Positions 15,516 to 23,328 of a DNA stretch of 64,000 nucleotides are shown here, one piece after another. How positions within the stretch are numbered: the stretch's first letter is position 1; every line of letters starts with the position of its first letter. The stretch is from Endozoicomonas sp965232255. GTDB taxonomy: Bacteria; Pseudomonadota; Gammaproteobacteria; Pseudomonadales; Endozoicomonadaceae. A program made the translations under genes and the position numbers. The notes under the pieces are model-generated. The model was not told the origin of the DNA, searched no databases, and saw only the letters and a list, made by a program, of their open reading frames with translations. The DNA lies in the NCBI GenBank assembly GCA_965232255.1, contig OZ246962.1, positions 1,426,001-1,490,000 on the forward strand. Reading direction: 5' to 3'.

Positions 15516-15887
15516 ATGTCAATTTTACTGAATACGAAACCCTCGCCCAATGTCGTGATAGCTAAAGCAGTGCTTAATGCAGCCAAGCAGCTTGGACTAT
15601 CTGATACGGAACTTGGTGCAGTTTTGGGGGTTGATCGGACAGCAATCAGTAAACTCAGAGCAAAACCCTCTATCAAGCCCGACAGCAAAAAAGGAGAACT
15701 CGCCCTACTGCTTGTGCGTGTAGCCAGAGCACTTTTCGCTTTGGTAGGGGGAGATGGTGACTGGATCATCCACTTCATGAGAACGTCAAATAAAGTTACG
15801 GGAGGGATACCCGCAGAACAGGTACAGAACATCGCGGGATTGATGACTGTATTGCAGTTTTTGGATGCCATAAGGAGTAAGGTTTGA
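15516..15887 (+). CDS. Xre/MbcA/ParS-type antitoxin (DUF2384)
   Basis: About 123 residues. It has an N-terminal helix-turn-helix (LGLSDTELGAVLGVDRTAISKLR) and a C-terminal region of the Xre-MbcA-ParS type (ELALLLVRVARALFALVGGD). Such proteins bind and block RES-domain toxins and repress their own operon. The ATG at 15516 lies about 11 bases after GAGGG; a GTG at 15492 in frame has no ribosome site. The stop overlaps the start of the RES gene by TTGA, so the two are coupled. Confidence 0.85.
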   Translation: MSILLNTKPSPNVVIAKAVLNAAKQLGLSDTELGAVLGVDRTAISKLRAKPSIKPDSKKGELALLLVRVARALFALVGGDGDWIIHFMRTSNKVTGGIPAEQVQNIAGLMTVLQFLDAIRSKV

Positions 15888-16636
15888 AGGTTTGGGATAC
15901 GTGCAATGGCCAAGCACAGATGAGGCTATTGAGGGGTACGTTATACCGATTAGTAGAAGATCAAGAGCAGGTAGCCACACTGGGTTACGTGGATACCCTT
16001 GATGAACAGGCGTTACTGGAAGAATTGTTGGACGACACCAAACCACCGTACCCGACAGAGATTCCGGGCAGTTTGCATTACCTATTGAAAACACCTTTCA
16101 GATACCCACCACTTAAATGGGGTTCGCGCTTTGGTAGTAGAAGTGAGCCAAGCATCTTCTATGGGGGATGTAGCGTCGATGTGACATTGGCAGAAGTAGC
16201 GTACTATCGGTTTGTTTTCTGGGATTCTATGGAATCTGCGCCTACCAACAAAGTTCTTAAATCCCAGCACACCATGTTTTGCGTCGAATACCGAACCGAA
16301 AAAGGTATCAGCCTCCACCAACCGCCTTTTGATGACTGGCAGGCCGACCTTACCAACAAAACCGAGTATGCTTTCTGTCAGTCCCTTGGCTCTGATATGA
16401 GAGCCGCAGGGGTGCAGGCTTTTGAATATTGCTCTGCCAGGGACGTTAAAAAACGGACTTGCGTCGGGCTTTTCTCTCCTGAGCCGTTTACCAGTCCAGC
16501 ACCTACCCAGCAAATAAAGTGGCTGTGTGAATGCGATGGTGAAGTTATACGGTTCAAAAGTACAACCTCATCAGAGGTGATAACTTTCTATGTCGCCGAT
16601 TTCCTGATGGATGGCAGACTCCCTATACCAGCGTAA
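15884..16636 (+). CDS. RES-domain toxin
   Basis: A 250-residue RES-family protein. The expected Arg (LYRLV, and GSRFG at about 81-85), Tyr (FYGG) and Glu (TLAEVAYY) positions are present. Several RES toxins degrade NAD+ and halt growth until the antitoxin returns; that is family knowledge. It starts at a TTG that overlaps the antitoxin stop and follows AAGGAG, so translation is coupled. The length of 250 is somewhat longer than many RES toxins. Confidence 0.85.
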   Translation: MKVWDTCNGQAQMRLLRGTLYRLVEDQEQVATLGYVDTLDEQALLEELLDDTKPPYPTEIPGSLHYLLKTPFRYPPLKWGSRFGSRSEPSIFYGGCSVDVTLAEVAYYRFVFWDSMESAPTNKVLKSQHTMFCVEYRTEKGISLHQPPFDDWQADLTNKTEYAFCQSLGSDMRAAGVQAFEYCSARDVKKRTCVGLFSPEPFTSPAPTQQIKWLCECDGEVIRFKSTTSSEVITFYVADFLMDGRLPIPA

Positions 16637-16729
16637 TTTGCTGTGCAAGGTGTACGTACTTTGTCGATTGGTAGTACATCTACAATCTCGGTACAGTTCC
16701 CGCATTAATATTGAGAGTAGGGCATCCTT

Positions 16730-17413
16730 GTGCGTCCCATAATAGTGATTACAACGACTACCACTACAAGGGTTACTACGTCTAGTAGTTCATCAAGTTC
16801 GTCTACCACTCCTTCAGTCACGCAGGCACAATCAAGTGCTCCTTTGACTGGTGCAGAAGGTGGTAGCAGTTCGGACGCTGGAGGTAGTGGACTTCCAGAA
16901 CCAACCACCCACCATCATGGGCGCTATCAAATGCACTCATCAGGTGGGGAAGGTAACGGGATTCCTGGGTCAGGTGGTACCACCACAATGCTTGTTAAAC
17001 CTGAGGGGGAGGAGCGTGTTTTTACAGTTACGATAGGGCCGGGATGGACTGGCACCGGAGCAACCGGACTTGGCAATTTCAGCCCAACTTCCACGTCTAG
17101 TTCTGACCTAGGTTCGTCAGAGAGTGCTACAGGGAGCGGGCTTCCTGGGTCAGATGGCAGCACCACAATGGTTGTCAGGCCAGGGGGGGATCGTGTTTTT
17201 AGAGTTACGATAGGGCCGGGTTGGACTGGCACGGGAGCAACTGGACTTGGGGATTTCAGTCCAACTCCAGTCCCAAGTTCTGACAGCGATAGTGGCTCAG
17301 ATACCGAAGGCCAAAGAGGCAGAGGGAGTCCTAACACCCCCCCATTGGCAAACGCCGATCATTCTTTGAGAAGGGTCAGTAGTCCAATCAACCCCCAGGA
17401 GCCGCCTTCATGA
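16730..17413 (+). CDS. Low-complexity Ser/Thr/Gly protein with two 60-residue repeats
   Basis: A 227-residue protein of unknown function. Residues 8-36 are an almost pure Thr/Ser run. Two repeats follow, at about 77-126 and 137-185, sharing G-I/L-PGS-x-G-x-TTM-x-V, RVF-x-VTIGPGWTG and TGATGLG-x-FSPT. The C-terminus is Ser/Pro-rich. The start is GTG at 16730, preceded by AGGG at about 9 bases. It resembles disordered effector or surface proteins but matches no family I know. It is the last gene of the accessory block before bioC, with which it is convergent. Confidence 0.6.
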   Translation: MRPIIVITTTTTTRVTTSSSSSSSSTTPSVTQAQSSAPLTGAEGGSSSDAGGSGLPEPTTHHHGRYQMHSSGGEGNGIPGSGGTTTMLVKPEGEERVFTVTIGPGWTGTGATGLGNFSPTSTSSSDLGSSESATGSGLPGSDGSTTMVVRPGGDRVFRVTIGPGWTGTGATGLGDFSPTPVPSSDSDSGSDTEGQRGRGSPNTPPLANADHSLRRVSSPINPQEPPS

Positions 17414-17471
17414 CACCACCGTTGTCTGTTCGACCGATAGCAGGCGAAAAGGTTCACAGCTAGCTACTCGG

Positions 17472-18305
17472 TCATCGAGATTTTTGCAGCACGCCATAGA
17501 TGATTTGGTAGGTCAGGGGTAAGCCTTCCGGTTGTCGCAACTGCTCATAGGCACGAATGAGTGCATTGAGTTTTTGCCGGGTTAACAGGCCACTGTTGCC
17601 CGCTAATATGGTATTCACTCCAAGCGCCCTGAGACTGTGTAGCAGGGTTGGCGTGTCAGGATAGTACAGGGTTTCAGCAGTTAATAAGAACTGTCGGTGC
17701 ACTAAAGCGCTACTTCTGGCCACATCTCGCTGCGCGGTAAAACTGGCAAAACGATTAACCCGGCCATGCTCGCCGGCATCGCACCAGGCGTTGTCCAGCT
17801 CGACAAGACTGCCTTGCGCCAGGGTAGCAAAGACGAAGTGGCCCCCCGGTTTCAGTACCCTGCCAACCTCCCGCAGCACTTGGTGGAAGCAGCACCACTG
17901 AATTGCCAGGCTGGAGTAAAGCAGATCGATGCTGTTGCCTTGCAGCGGCATGGATTCAATATCTCCCTGGCACCAGTGCACCTGTGGATGATTGGCTCTG
18001 GCAAAGTTAAGCATCCCCATGGCCAGATCCATCCCGATCACCGTAGCATCTTCATAACGTTGGGCCAGTGTTTGGGCATGTTGGCCGGTACCGGTTCCAA
18101 GGTCAACAATACGTGCAGTCCCACGCGCAGTGTCGTGCGTCAATAGTCGTTCAGGTAATGCCTGCATAACTCGGGCGGCAACCCGTTGCTGCAAAGCCGC
18201 AGCCTGATCATAACTGCGGGCTGCGCGGCTGAAATTAAGCGCGATGCGCTGTTTGGTGCCGATATGCCTGAGCGCAATATCCGCAGAGGAAAGCGACATA
18301 TTCAC
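17472..18305 (-). CDS. bioC: Malonyl-ACP O-methyltransferase
   Basis: A 277-residue SAM-dependent methyltransferase that primes biotin synthesis by methylating the free carboxyl of malonyl-ACP. The N-terminal NFSRAARSYDQAAALQ is typical of BioC. The SAM motif IVDLGTGTGQHA is followed by GMDLAMGML and QGDIESMPL. It overlaps bioH by 4 bases, so the two are translationally coupled. A second in-frame ATG at codon 3 is an alternative start. It is the last gene of bioB-F-H-C; bioD, its usual follower, has been moved 5.5 kb downstream. Confidence 0.93.
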   Translation of the reverse strand: MNMSLSSADIALRHIGTKQRIALNFSRAARSYDQAAALQQRVAARVMQALPERLLTHDTARGTARIVDLGTGTGQHAQTLAQRYEDATVIGMDLAMGMLNFARANHPQVHWCQGDIESMPLQGNSIDLLYSSLAIQWCCFHQVLREVGRVLKPGGHFVFATLAQGSLVELDNAWCDAGEHGRVNRFASFTAQRDVARSSALVHRQFLLTAETLYYPDTPTLLHSLRALGVNTILAGNSGLLTRQKLNALIRAYEQLRQPEGLPLTYQIIYGVLQKSR

Positions 18306-19042
18306 ACGCGCACCCCGACAGGCAACAACTGCGCGATCTCGTCAAGCACCAGTGTCGGATCATCCAGAAAGAAGCTGTGCCCACCGGCAACCACGTGCAC
18401 CCGGTGAGTTGGAAATTGCTGCCTGAACGCCGCAGCAACAGTTACTGGTACCAGGGCGTCATTTTGGCCAAACAAATGACTGACTGGGCAGCGAATGTCT
18501 GCCAGTGGCGCGCGCAAATCGCTCTCACCCAGAATGGCCAACAGGCTAAGTAGAGTCTGTGGTTCCGGACGGCACCGGGCGATGGATTGCTGTAAAGTCC
18601 GGGCTTGTGCCTTTGGGTTGACACTGCCAGTGCTGCACAGTAGGGCAAACTGTTGTAAGGTTTTGGCGCAATTTTCAGACAAGCCCTGACAAAAGCGGGC
18701 GAATAACGCTGGCGTCATGGCCTCAGGCCAGTGCTTGTTGGCAACAAAACAGGCGTTGGCTGTCAGGTTAACGACAGCAATGGTTTTATCTGGAAAACGA
18801 CTGGCGTAGTGTATTGCCAGCACACCGCCAAGTGACCAGCCTAGCAGCACGGCTGCTTGCGCTGGCAATTGCTGATCCAGCCAGGCAAGTAATGTCTCCA
18901 GGTTATAGCTGGTGGACTCGTCGGCTAGTCCAGGCAATTGCACGATGGATACTGGATGGTGGACTTGCAAGGCTTGCGACAGTGGTTCCATGACTTCTGT
19001 GGGCATGCCCCAGCCGCTGATCAGGATAATCGGGTAACTCAT
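18302..19042 (-). CDS. bioH: Pimeloyl-ACP methyl ester carboxylesterase
   Basis: A 246-residue alpha/beta hydrolase that removes the methyl group from pimeloyl-ACP methyl ester, ending the BioC-BioH disguise cycle. The nucleophile elbow is GWS70LGG, with an Asp in FGQNDALVP and a His in AGGHSFFLDD. The frame is open to 19255, but the ATG at 19042 overlaps the bioF stop (ATGAG) and begins with the family N-terminus, so it is chosen. Position in the cluster supports BioH over other esterases. Confidence 0.9.
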   Translation of the reverse strand: MSYPIILISGWGMPTEVMEPLSQALQVHHPVSIVQLPGLADESTSYNLETLLAWLDQQLPAQAAVLLGWSLGGVLAIHYASRFPDKTIAVVNLTANACFVANKHWPEAMTPALFARFCQGLSENCAKTLQQFALLCSTGSVNPKAQARTLQQSIARCRPEPQTLLSLLAILGESDLRAPLADIRCPVSHLFGQNDALVPVTVAAAFRQQFPTHRVHVVAGGHSFFLDDPTLVLDEIAQLLPVGVRV

Positions 19043-20238
19043 AAGCCCTCTGCATGTTCGTCCATGATAATGGTGGCCACCGACGGCATGGCCAGCGTAT
19101 CCAACAGGCGCTCCACATGGTGCTGCTGGTGTGCTGCGCCGAAGGTTATGCGTAACCTGGCAGTCCCTTTGGGCACCGTGGGTGGCCGAATGGGTGTCAC
19201 CATAATTCCGTGGTCGTATAATTTCTGACTTGTTTTTACCGCCCGGTTGGCACATCCCACCAGTACCGGTTGGATAGGCGTTGACGATGACAGCAATGGC
19301 AGTCCAAGTTGAGCGCAGCCGGTGCGGAAATAGTGAATCAGCTCTTGCAGATGCGCCCGACGCCAGTGTTGATGTTGTACCAGGTGCAGGCTGGTCAGCG
19401 TGGCCGCTGCCACCGCTGGCGGCAAGGCGGTGGTGTAAATATAGGTTCTGGCAAACTGGATTAGTGTCTCAATAAGTGCCTCACTGCCGGCCACAAATGC
19501 GCCGTAGGTGCCGAATGCCTTGCCCAGAGTACCCATCAGTACCGGTAGTTGCTGCTGGTCCAGACCGTAGAGTTCTGCGACGCCACCACCCTTGTTGCCC
19601 AGGCAGCCAAAACCGTGGGCATCGTCTACCATCAGCCAGCCTCGGTGCTGGGCGACCAGCTCAGCCAGTGCTGCCACGGGAGCGATATCACCGTCCATAC
19701 TGAACACGCCGTCGGTGGCAATGAGCTTACGTCTGCCGTCGCTTTTATTCAGGCGAGTACGCAGGTTCTCCACATCACAGTGCCCGTAGCGCTGACTACG
19801 GGCAGTGGATAATTGCCCGGCATCCAGCAGCGAGGCATGGTTCAGGCGATCCTGAAACAGTGCATCGTGCTTGCCCAGCAAAGCGCTGACCACGCCCAGG
19901 TTGGCCATATAACCGTTGGCAAACAACAGTGCCCGGTCGCGACCGGTAAATTCTGCCAAGGCTTCCTCGAGCTGCTGATGTACACGACTGTGACCCACCA
20001 CCAGGTGGGAAGCGCCGCCGCCAAGGCCATAGTGGTCAGTTGCCTGCCGAAAGCTGGCTACTATCTGTGGGTGATTGGCCAACCCCAGGTAATCATTACT
20101 GCAAAAGGCCAGCATAGGTTTACCATTAACCACCATTTCTGGTCCTTGGGGGGAGTCGATGGTTTTGCGTCGGCGATAAAGCCCTGCCTGTTGGCGCGTA
20201 TCAAGCCCGTCGGCCAAATCAAATGGCATCAGCGGCAC
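19039..20238 (-). CDS. bioF: 8-amino-7-oxononanoate synthase
   Basis: A 399-residue PLP enzyme that condenses pimeloyl thioester with L-alanine to give 8-amino-7-oxononanoate. The PLP lysine lies in MGTLGKAFGTYG. FCSNDYLGLANHP, GGGASHLVVGHS and VDDAHGFGCLG are the family blocks. It overlaps the end of bioB by 20 bases and the start of bioH by 4, so the cluster is one transcript. A second in-frame ATG at codon 4 is possible. Confidence 0.95.
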   Translation of the reverse strand: MPLMPFDLADGLDTRQQAGLYRRRKTIDSPQGPEMVVNGKPMLAFCSNDYLGLANHPQIVASFRQATDHYGLGGGASHLVVGHSRVHQQLEEALAEFTGRDRALLFANGYMANLGVVSALLGKHDALFQDRLNHASLLDAGQLSTARSQRYGHCDVENLRTRLNKSDGRRKLIATDGVFSMDGDIAPVAALAELVAQHRGWLMVDDAHGFGCLGNKGGGVAELYGLDQQQLPVLMGTLGKAFGTYGAFVAGSEALIETLIQFARTYIYTTALPPAVAAATLTSLHLVQHQHWRRAHLQELIHYFRTGCAQLGLPLLSSSTPIQPVLVGCANRAVKTSQKLYDHGIMVTPIRPPTVPKGTARLRITFGAAHQQHHVERLLDTLAMPSVATIIMDEHAEGL

Positions 20239-21310
20239 CCGGCCATGGCATCCCGATCATGGCATCATAGTACTGCTCGTTGTGCTTTTCCCGGTCATAA
20301 AATGCTTTGAGCGGACATCCCTCGGGGGAAAATGCAACTTCGTCCCAATTGTGGTGGCGATTAATGCCCAGCTTCGCAAACAGCTCACGGTCACGGTTGA
20401 CGCCCGGATTGGCCGTAGTCAGCAGCTTGTCACCCAAAAAGATCGAGTTAGCACCGGCTAAAAAAGCCAGCGCCTGCAACTCATCGCTCATCTGCTCCCG
20501 ACCGGCAGAAAGGCGAATATTGGACGCTGGCATCATAATTTTGGCCACGGCAATGGTGCGGACAAAATCAATGCCATCCACATCCTCTGCTTCAGCCAGC
20601 GGCGTGCCTGCCACTTTCACCAGCATATTGATGGGTACGCTTTCAGGATGCGTAGGCATATTGGCCAGTTGCACCAGCATGGCACCACGATCGCGGACGC
20701 TCTCGCCCAGCCCGACAATACCACCGCTGCACACACTCATGCCCGCGGCACGCACATGGGACAGAGTATCGAGCCGGTCGGCATAGGTGCGGGTAGTGAT
20801 GATGCTGCCATAAAACTCCGGGGAGGTATCCAGATTGTGGTTGTAATAATCGAGTCCAGCTCCGGCCAGCTCATGGGCCTGATCCGCACTGAGCATGCCC
20901 AGCGTCATACACGATTCCAGTCCCAACGCTTTGACGCCTTTGATCATCTCGATGAGATAGGGCATATCTTTGGCTGGTGGATTTTTCCAGGCCGCACCCA
21001 TGCAGAAACGAGTAGCACCGGCTGCCTTGGCCCGTTGCGCCTCGGCCAGTACTTTTTGTACCTCCAGCAGTTTTTCTTTTTCCAGCCCGGTGTTGTAGTG
21101 GCCACTTTGCGGACAGTATTTGCAGTCTTCCGGACAGGCACCGGTCTTGATGGATAACAAGGTGCTGACTTGCACTTCGTTGGGATCGAAGTGCGCCCGG
21201 TGCGCCTGTTGTGCCTGGAATATCAAATCACTGAACGGCAGTTGCAGCAGGTCTTGTGCTTCTGGAACAGTCCAGTCGTGGCGCACGGGGGCAGGAGACG
21301 TAGACGTCAT
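20219..21310 (-). CDS. bioB: Biotin synthase
   Basis: A 363-residue radical-SAM enzyme that inserts sulfur into dethiobiotin. The CxxxCxxC motif is C59-PED-C-KY-C66. The later CSGGIVGLGE and the MLVKVAGTP and RLSAGRE blocks are typical. The frame is open upstream to 21418, but the ATG at 21310 has GAGG six bases before it and gives the normal length. It is the first gene of bioB-F-H-C. A BirA-like operator overlaps its -35 box about 150 bases upstream, so repression by biotin is expected. Confidence 0.95.
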   Translation of the reverse strand: MTSTSPAPVRHDWTVPEAQDLLQLPFSDLIFQAQQAHRAHFDPNEVQVSTLLSIKTGACPEDCKYCPQSGHYNTGLEKEKLLEVQKVLAEAQRAKAAGATRFCMGAAWKNPPAKDMPYLIEMIKGVKALGLESCMTLGMLSADQAHELAGAGLDYYNHNLDTSPEFYGSIITTRTYADRLDTLSHVRAAGMSVCSGGIVGLGESVRDRGAMLVQLANMPTHPESVPINMLVKVAGTPLAEAEDVDGIDFVRTIAVAKIMMPASNIRLSAGREQMSDELQALAFLAGANSIFLGDKLLTTANPGVNRDRELFAKLGINRHHNWDEVAFSPEGCPLKAFYDREKHNEQYYDAMIGMPWPGAADAI

Positions 21311-21430
21311 GACATCCTCTGAAAGCGGCGATGGCCCGGGAACGCCGTTCACAGCGCTGTTATTGATTGGCTTGGCAGCAACGGAGCAAACGGAACCTTT
21401 CCAGCGGGCGCTGGTCATCTTGGTGAGAAA

Positions 21431-21484
21431 ATAATAACGGAATAAACGTTACCGTCAATCCATGAAGTTCTTGCAGGTTTACAA
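21431..21484 (-). promoter_or_regulatory. bioB promoter with BirA-type operator
   Basis: Read on the minus strand: a perfect half site TTGTAAACC (21476-21484), 15 bases, then GATTGACGG (21452-21460), which matches five of nine positions of the other half GGTTTACAA. This is the spacing of the known gammaproteobacterial BirA site. The second half contains the -35 TTGACG (21453-21458), followed after 16 bases by the -10 TATTAT (21431-21436). Operator and promoter overlap as expected for repression by BirA-biotinyl-AMP. Confidence 0.7.
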
Positions 21485-22205
21485 GTGGTCAAATATTAAG
21501 CGCAGCGTGGCGGTAAAGTGCATTCTCTGTCGTGGGTTGACCACTCTTGAGCAGCCCCTGTGCCATCGATGCCTGGCGTTGTGTCCCGTACCGTTGTCGC
21601 CGTGCCCGCGCTGCGGGTTACCCATTGAAGACAGGAATACCGGCCTGTGCCGTAGCTGTCTGCGAGAACCGCCGGTATTTGACTGTTGTCTGGCACCGTT
21701 TCTGTACCAGTACCCGGTGAACCGGATACTGCAAATGGTTAAATACCAGTCCCGGCTGGAACTGATTAACCCTATGGTGGCGCCACTGGCACAGTTGTTA
21801 CCGACTCACTACGACGATGACCCCTGGCCAGAAGTGGTGCTGCCGGTGCCGCTGCACAACAAAAGACTGCGCGAACGGGGCTACGACCAGGCGTTGCTGC
21901 TGGCCAGGGCGTTACAGCGACAGTTGCGCGAAGTTATGCCAAAGCTTGACGGCCACTTGCTCAAACGAGTTCGTCACACTCCAGCCCAACAGCAGCTGGC
22001 TGCCAATGCTCGGCAAAAGAATATCCAGCGAGCGTTTGCCTTGCGCGGCAAACCCATGTGTAAACACGTTGCAGTGCTTGATGATGTGGTCACCACCGGT
22101 GCCACCGTTAGTGAAATCACCAGGCTGTTAAAAAACAGCATGGTGGAACGCGTTGATATCTGGAGCATTGCCCGAACTCCCGATTCTCAAACTAAATCCA
22201 AATGA
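21462..22205 (+). CDS. comF: ComF-family phosphoribosyltransferase-like protein
   Basis: A 247-residue ComF/GntX-type protein. The N-terminal zinc-binding cysteines (CILC, CHRC, CPRC, CRSC) are followed by a type I phosphoribosyltransferase fold with the PRPP loop VLDDVVTTGAT. ComF proteins take part in DNA uptake and recombination in some bacteria; the exact activity is unclear. The first ATG lies inside the BirA operator and has no ribosome site. A GTG at 21507 would give MAVKCILCRG and is an alternative start. The gene is divergent from bioB. Confidence 0.82.
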   Translation: MKFLQVYKWSNIKRSVAVKCILCRGLTTLEQPLCHRCLALCPVPLSPCPRCGLPIEDRNTGLCRSCLREPPVFDCCLAPFLYQYPVNRILQMVKYQSRLELINPMVAPLAQLLPTHYDDDPWPEVVLPVPLHNKRLRERGYDQALLLARALQRQLREVMPKLDGHLLKRVRHTPAQQQLAANARQKNIQRAFALRGKPMCKHVAVLDDVVTTGATVSEITRLLKNSMVERVDIWSIARTPDSQTKSK

Positions 22206-22287
22206 AAAGCGATATTGTTGTTGCTGTGAGTGCGGCGGCTGGCAGTATCTGCATACCGCCATATCTACATACCTGCATAAACAGTCG

Positions 22288-22863
22288 TCACTGTTGTGTT
22301 AATGCGTGGCTCAGGGCAATCGTCAGCTGGTCTGTGGCTTTGGACAAGGCATTGACCAGTGCTGGATAGCCACTGCTGGTCAGTGGTTCCTGGTAATTGA
22401 ATGGCTGGGATTGCAACAACTCCCCCTGGTTGTTAAGCAAGGTCCATTCACCACTGATTACTGCATTGCCCTGGTAGCTGCCGTTAAACTGGCTGAAGCT
22501 GACCAGTAGCGTGGAGGCCGTTGGGGTATTGATTTGTGGATTGCTGTGCACCACCCAGTAATCGCCCTGATTCTGGCGCAGACCTTGCAGCAACCGGTTA
22601 GCCAACTGCGTAGACAGATCTTCAGCCCAGACGTGCTGACGGGCAACTACGGTTTCGGTGGGCGACGTCTGGTAAACAATGCCTTGGTTCTCCAACAGAC
22701 TGTCTACGCTTATCGGTGCCAGCACAATGACCGGGGTAGATGCGGTAAAGTCCAGTGTCGTACCGGCAGTCAGCGGGGCCAGTAGATAGCTGGTTGTCGG
22801 CATTGGGGCTGAGCTGCACGCGCTTAACAGGGAGACCATGGCGGTAAGGATAAGTTGTTTTTT
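22288..22863 (-). CDS. pqiC: PqiC-like lipoprotein of a lipid transport system
   Basis: A 191-residue lipoprotein of the PqiC type (ABC-type transport auxiliary lipoprotein). Signal peptide MKKQLILTAMVSLLSAC, with the lipid-attached Cys in LLSAC. PTTSYLLAPL and VIVLAPISVDSLLENQGIVYQ are the typical family blocks. It should sit in the outer membrane and cap the PqiB tube. The GTG at 22863 follows GAGG at 7 bases and gives a proper signal; the frame is open to an ATG at 22941. It is separated from pqiB by 460 bases holding a tnpB remnant, whereas pqiABC is normally compact. Confidence 0.8.
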   Translation of the reverse strand, partial: KKQLILTAMVSLLSACSSAPMPTTSYLLAPLTAGTTLDFTASTPVIVLAPISVDSLLENQGIVYQTSPTETVVARQHVWAEDLSTQLANRLLQGLRQNQGDYWVVHSNPQINTPTASTLLVSFSQFNGSYQGNAVISGEWTLLNNQGELLQSQPFNYQEPLTSSGYPALVNALSKATDQLTIALSHALTQQ

Positions 22864-22991
22864 CACCTGAAACCTCGCGAGAAGCCCAGTACTTTTAGAG
22901 CCTGATAAGGCTGGAAAACTAACTTCTTTTGCCGTCCGCATTTTCGGTATCTCCTGATATTGCGGTTAAAAGGGTCACTGCTACTATTCTC

Positions 22992-23310
22992 TACAAATTT
23001 ACGACCGCATTGGCAAACAAGCATGCGGCAGTCTTCATTGGCGATGTGAACATCTCCTCAAGACTCAACTGAAATGTAAAGCCATTGGGCACTCAGTTGT
23101 GTATGAAGTCGTCAACGAAGCCTACTCCACCCAGACTTGTTCGTGCTTCGGAGTAACCTCCGACAGCAATCCGAGAGGTAGAACAAGTTTGCGAATAAGA
23201 GAATGGACTTGTTCAGAGTACGGAGCTGAACACCTGCGTGATAATAACGCAGAAAAGGCCATTCTTGCGGCGGGGCATCGCCGTCTAGCTGTAGGAATCC
23301 CGCTCCTTTA
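22992..23310 (+). pseudogene. TnpB (IS200/IS605 type) remnant, C-terminal part
   Basis: Only the C-terminal third survives. From 22992 the frame reads YKFTTALANKHAAVFIGDVN, a typical TnpB segment, and then breaks near 23070. From about 23080 another frame continues with VVNEAYSTQTCSCFG, then RIREWTCSEYGAEHLRDNNAEKA, the zinc-ribbon and RuvC III region with changed residues (GAEHLRD for CGAxHDRD). The RuvC I and II parts are absent. It lies between pqiB and pqiC on the opposite strand. Its sequence differs from the intact TnpB at 33841, so it comes from another subfamily. Confidence 0.82.
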
Positions 23311-23328
23311 GGAGCGGGAGGATGTCAA
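23298..23328 (+). repeat. IS200/IS605-type right end
   Basis: Perfect hairpin TCCCGCTCC / GGAGCGGGA with loop TTTA, followed by GGATGTCAA. TCAA is the right cleavage tetranucleotide known from IS608-type elements. The intact element at 33684-35073 ends in the same GGGAGGATGTCAA. The TGA stop of pqiB (minus strand, 23325-23327) lies inside this TCAA. Confidence 0.85.

Noticed and set aside
11969..17471. Integrative element or prophage between bioC and bioD
   Set aside because: No integrase, transposase, tRNA or convincing direct repeats were seen at the borders, so it is only called an accessory block.
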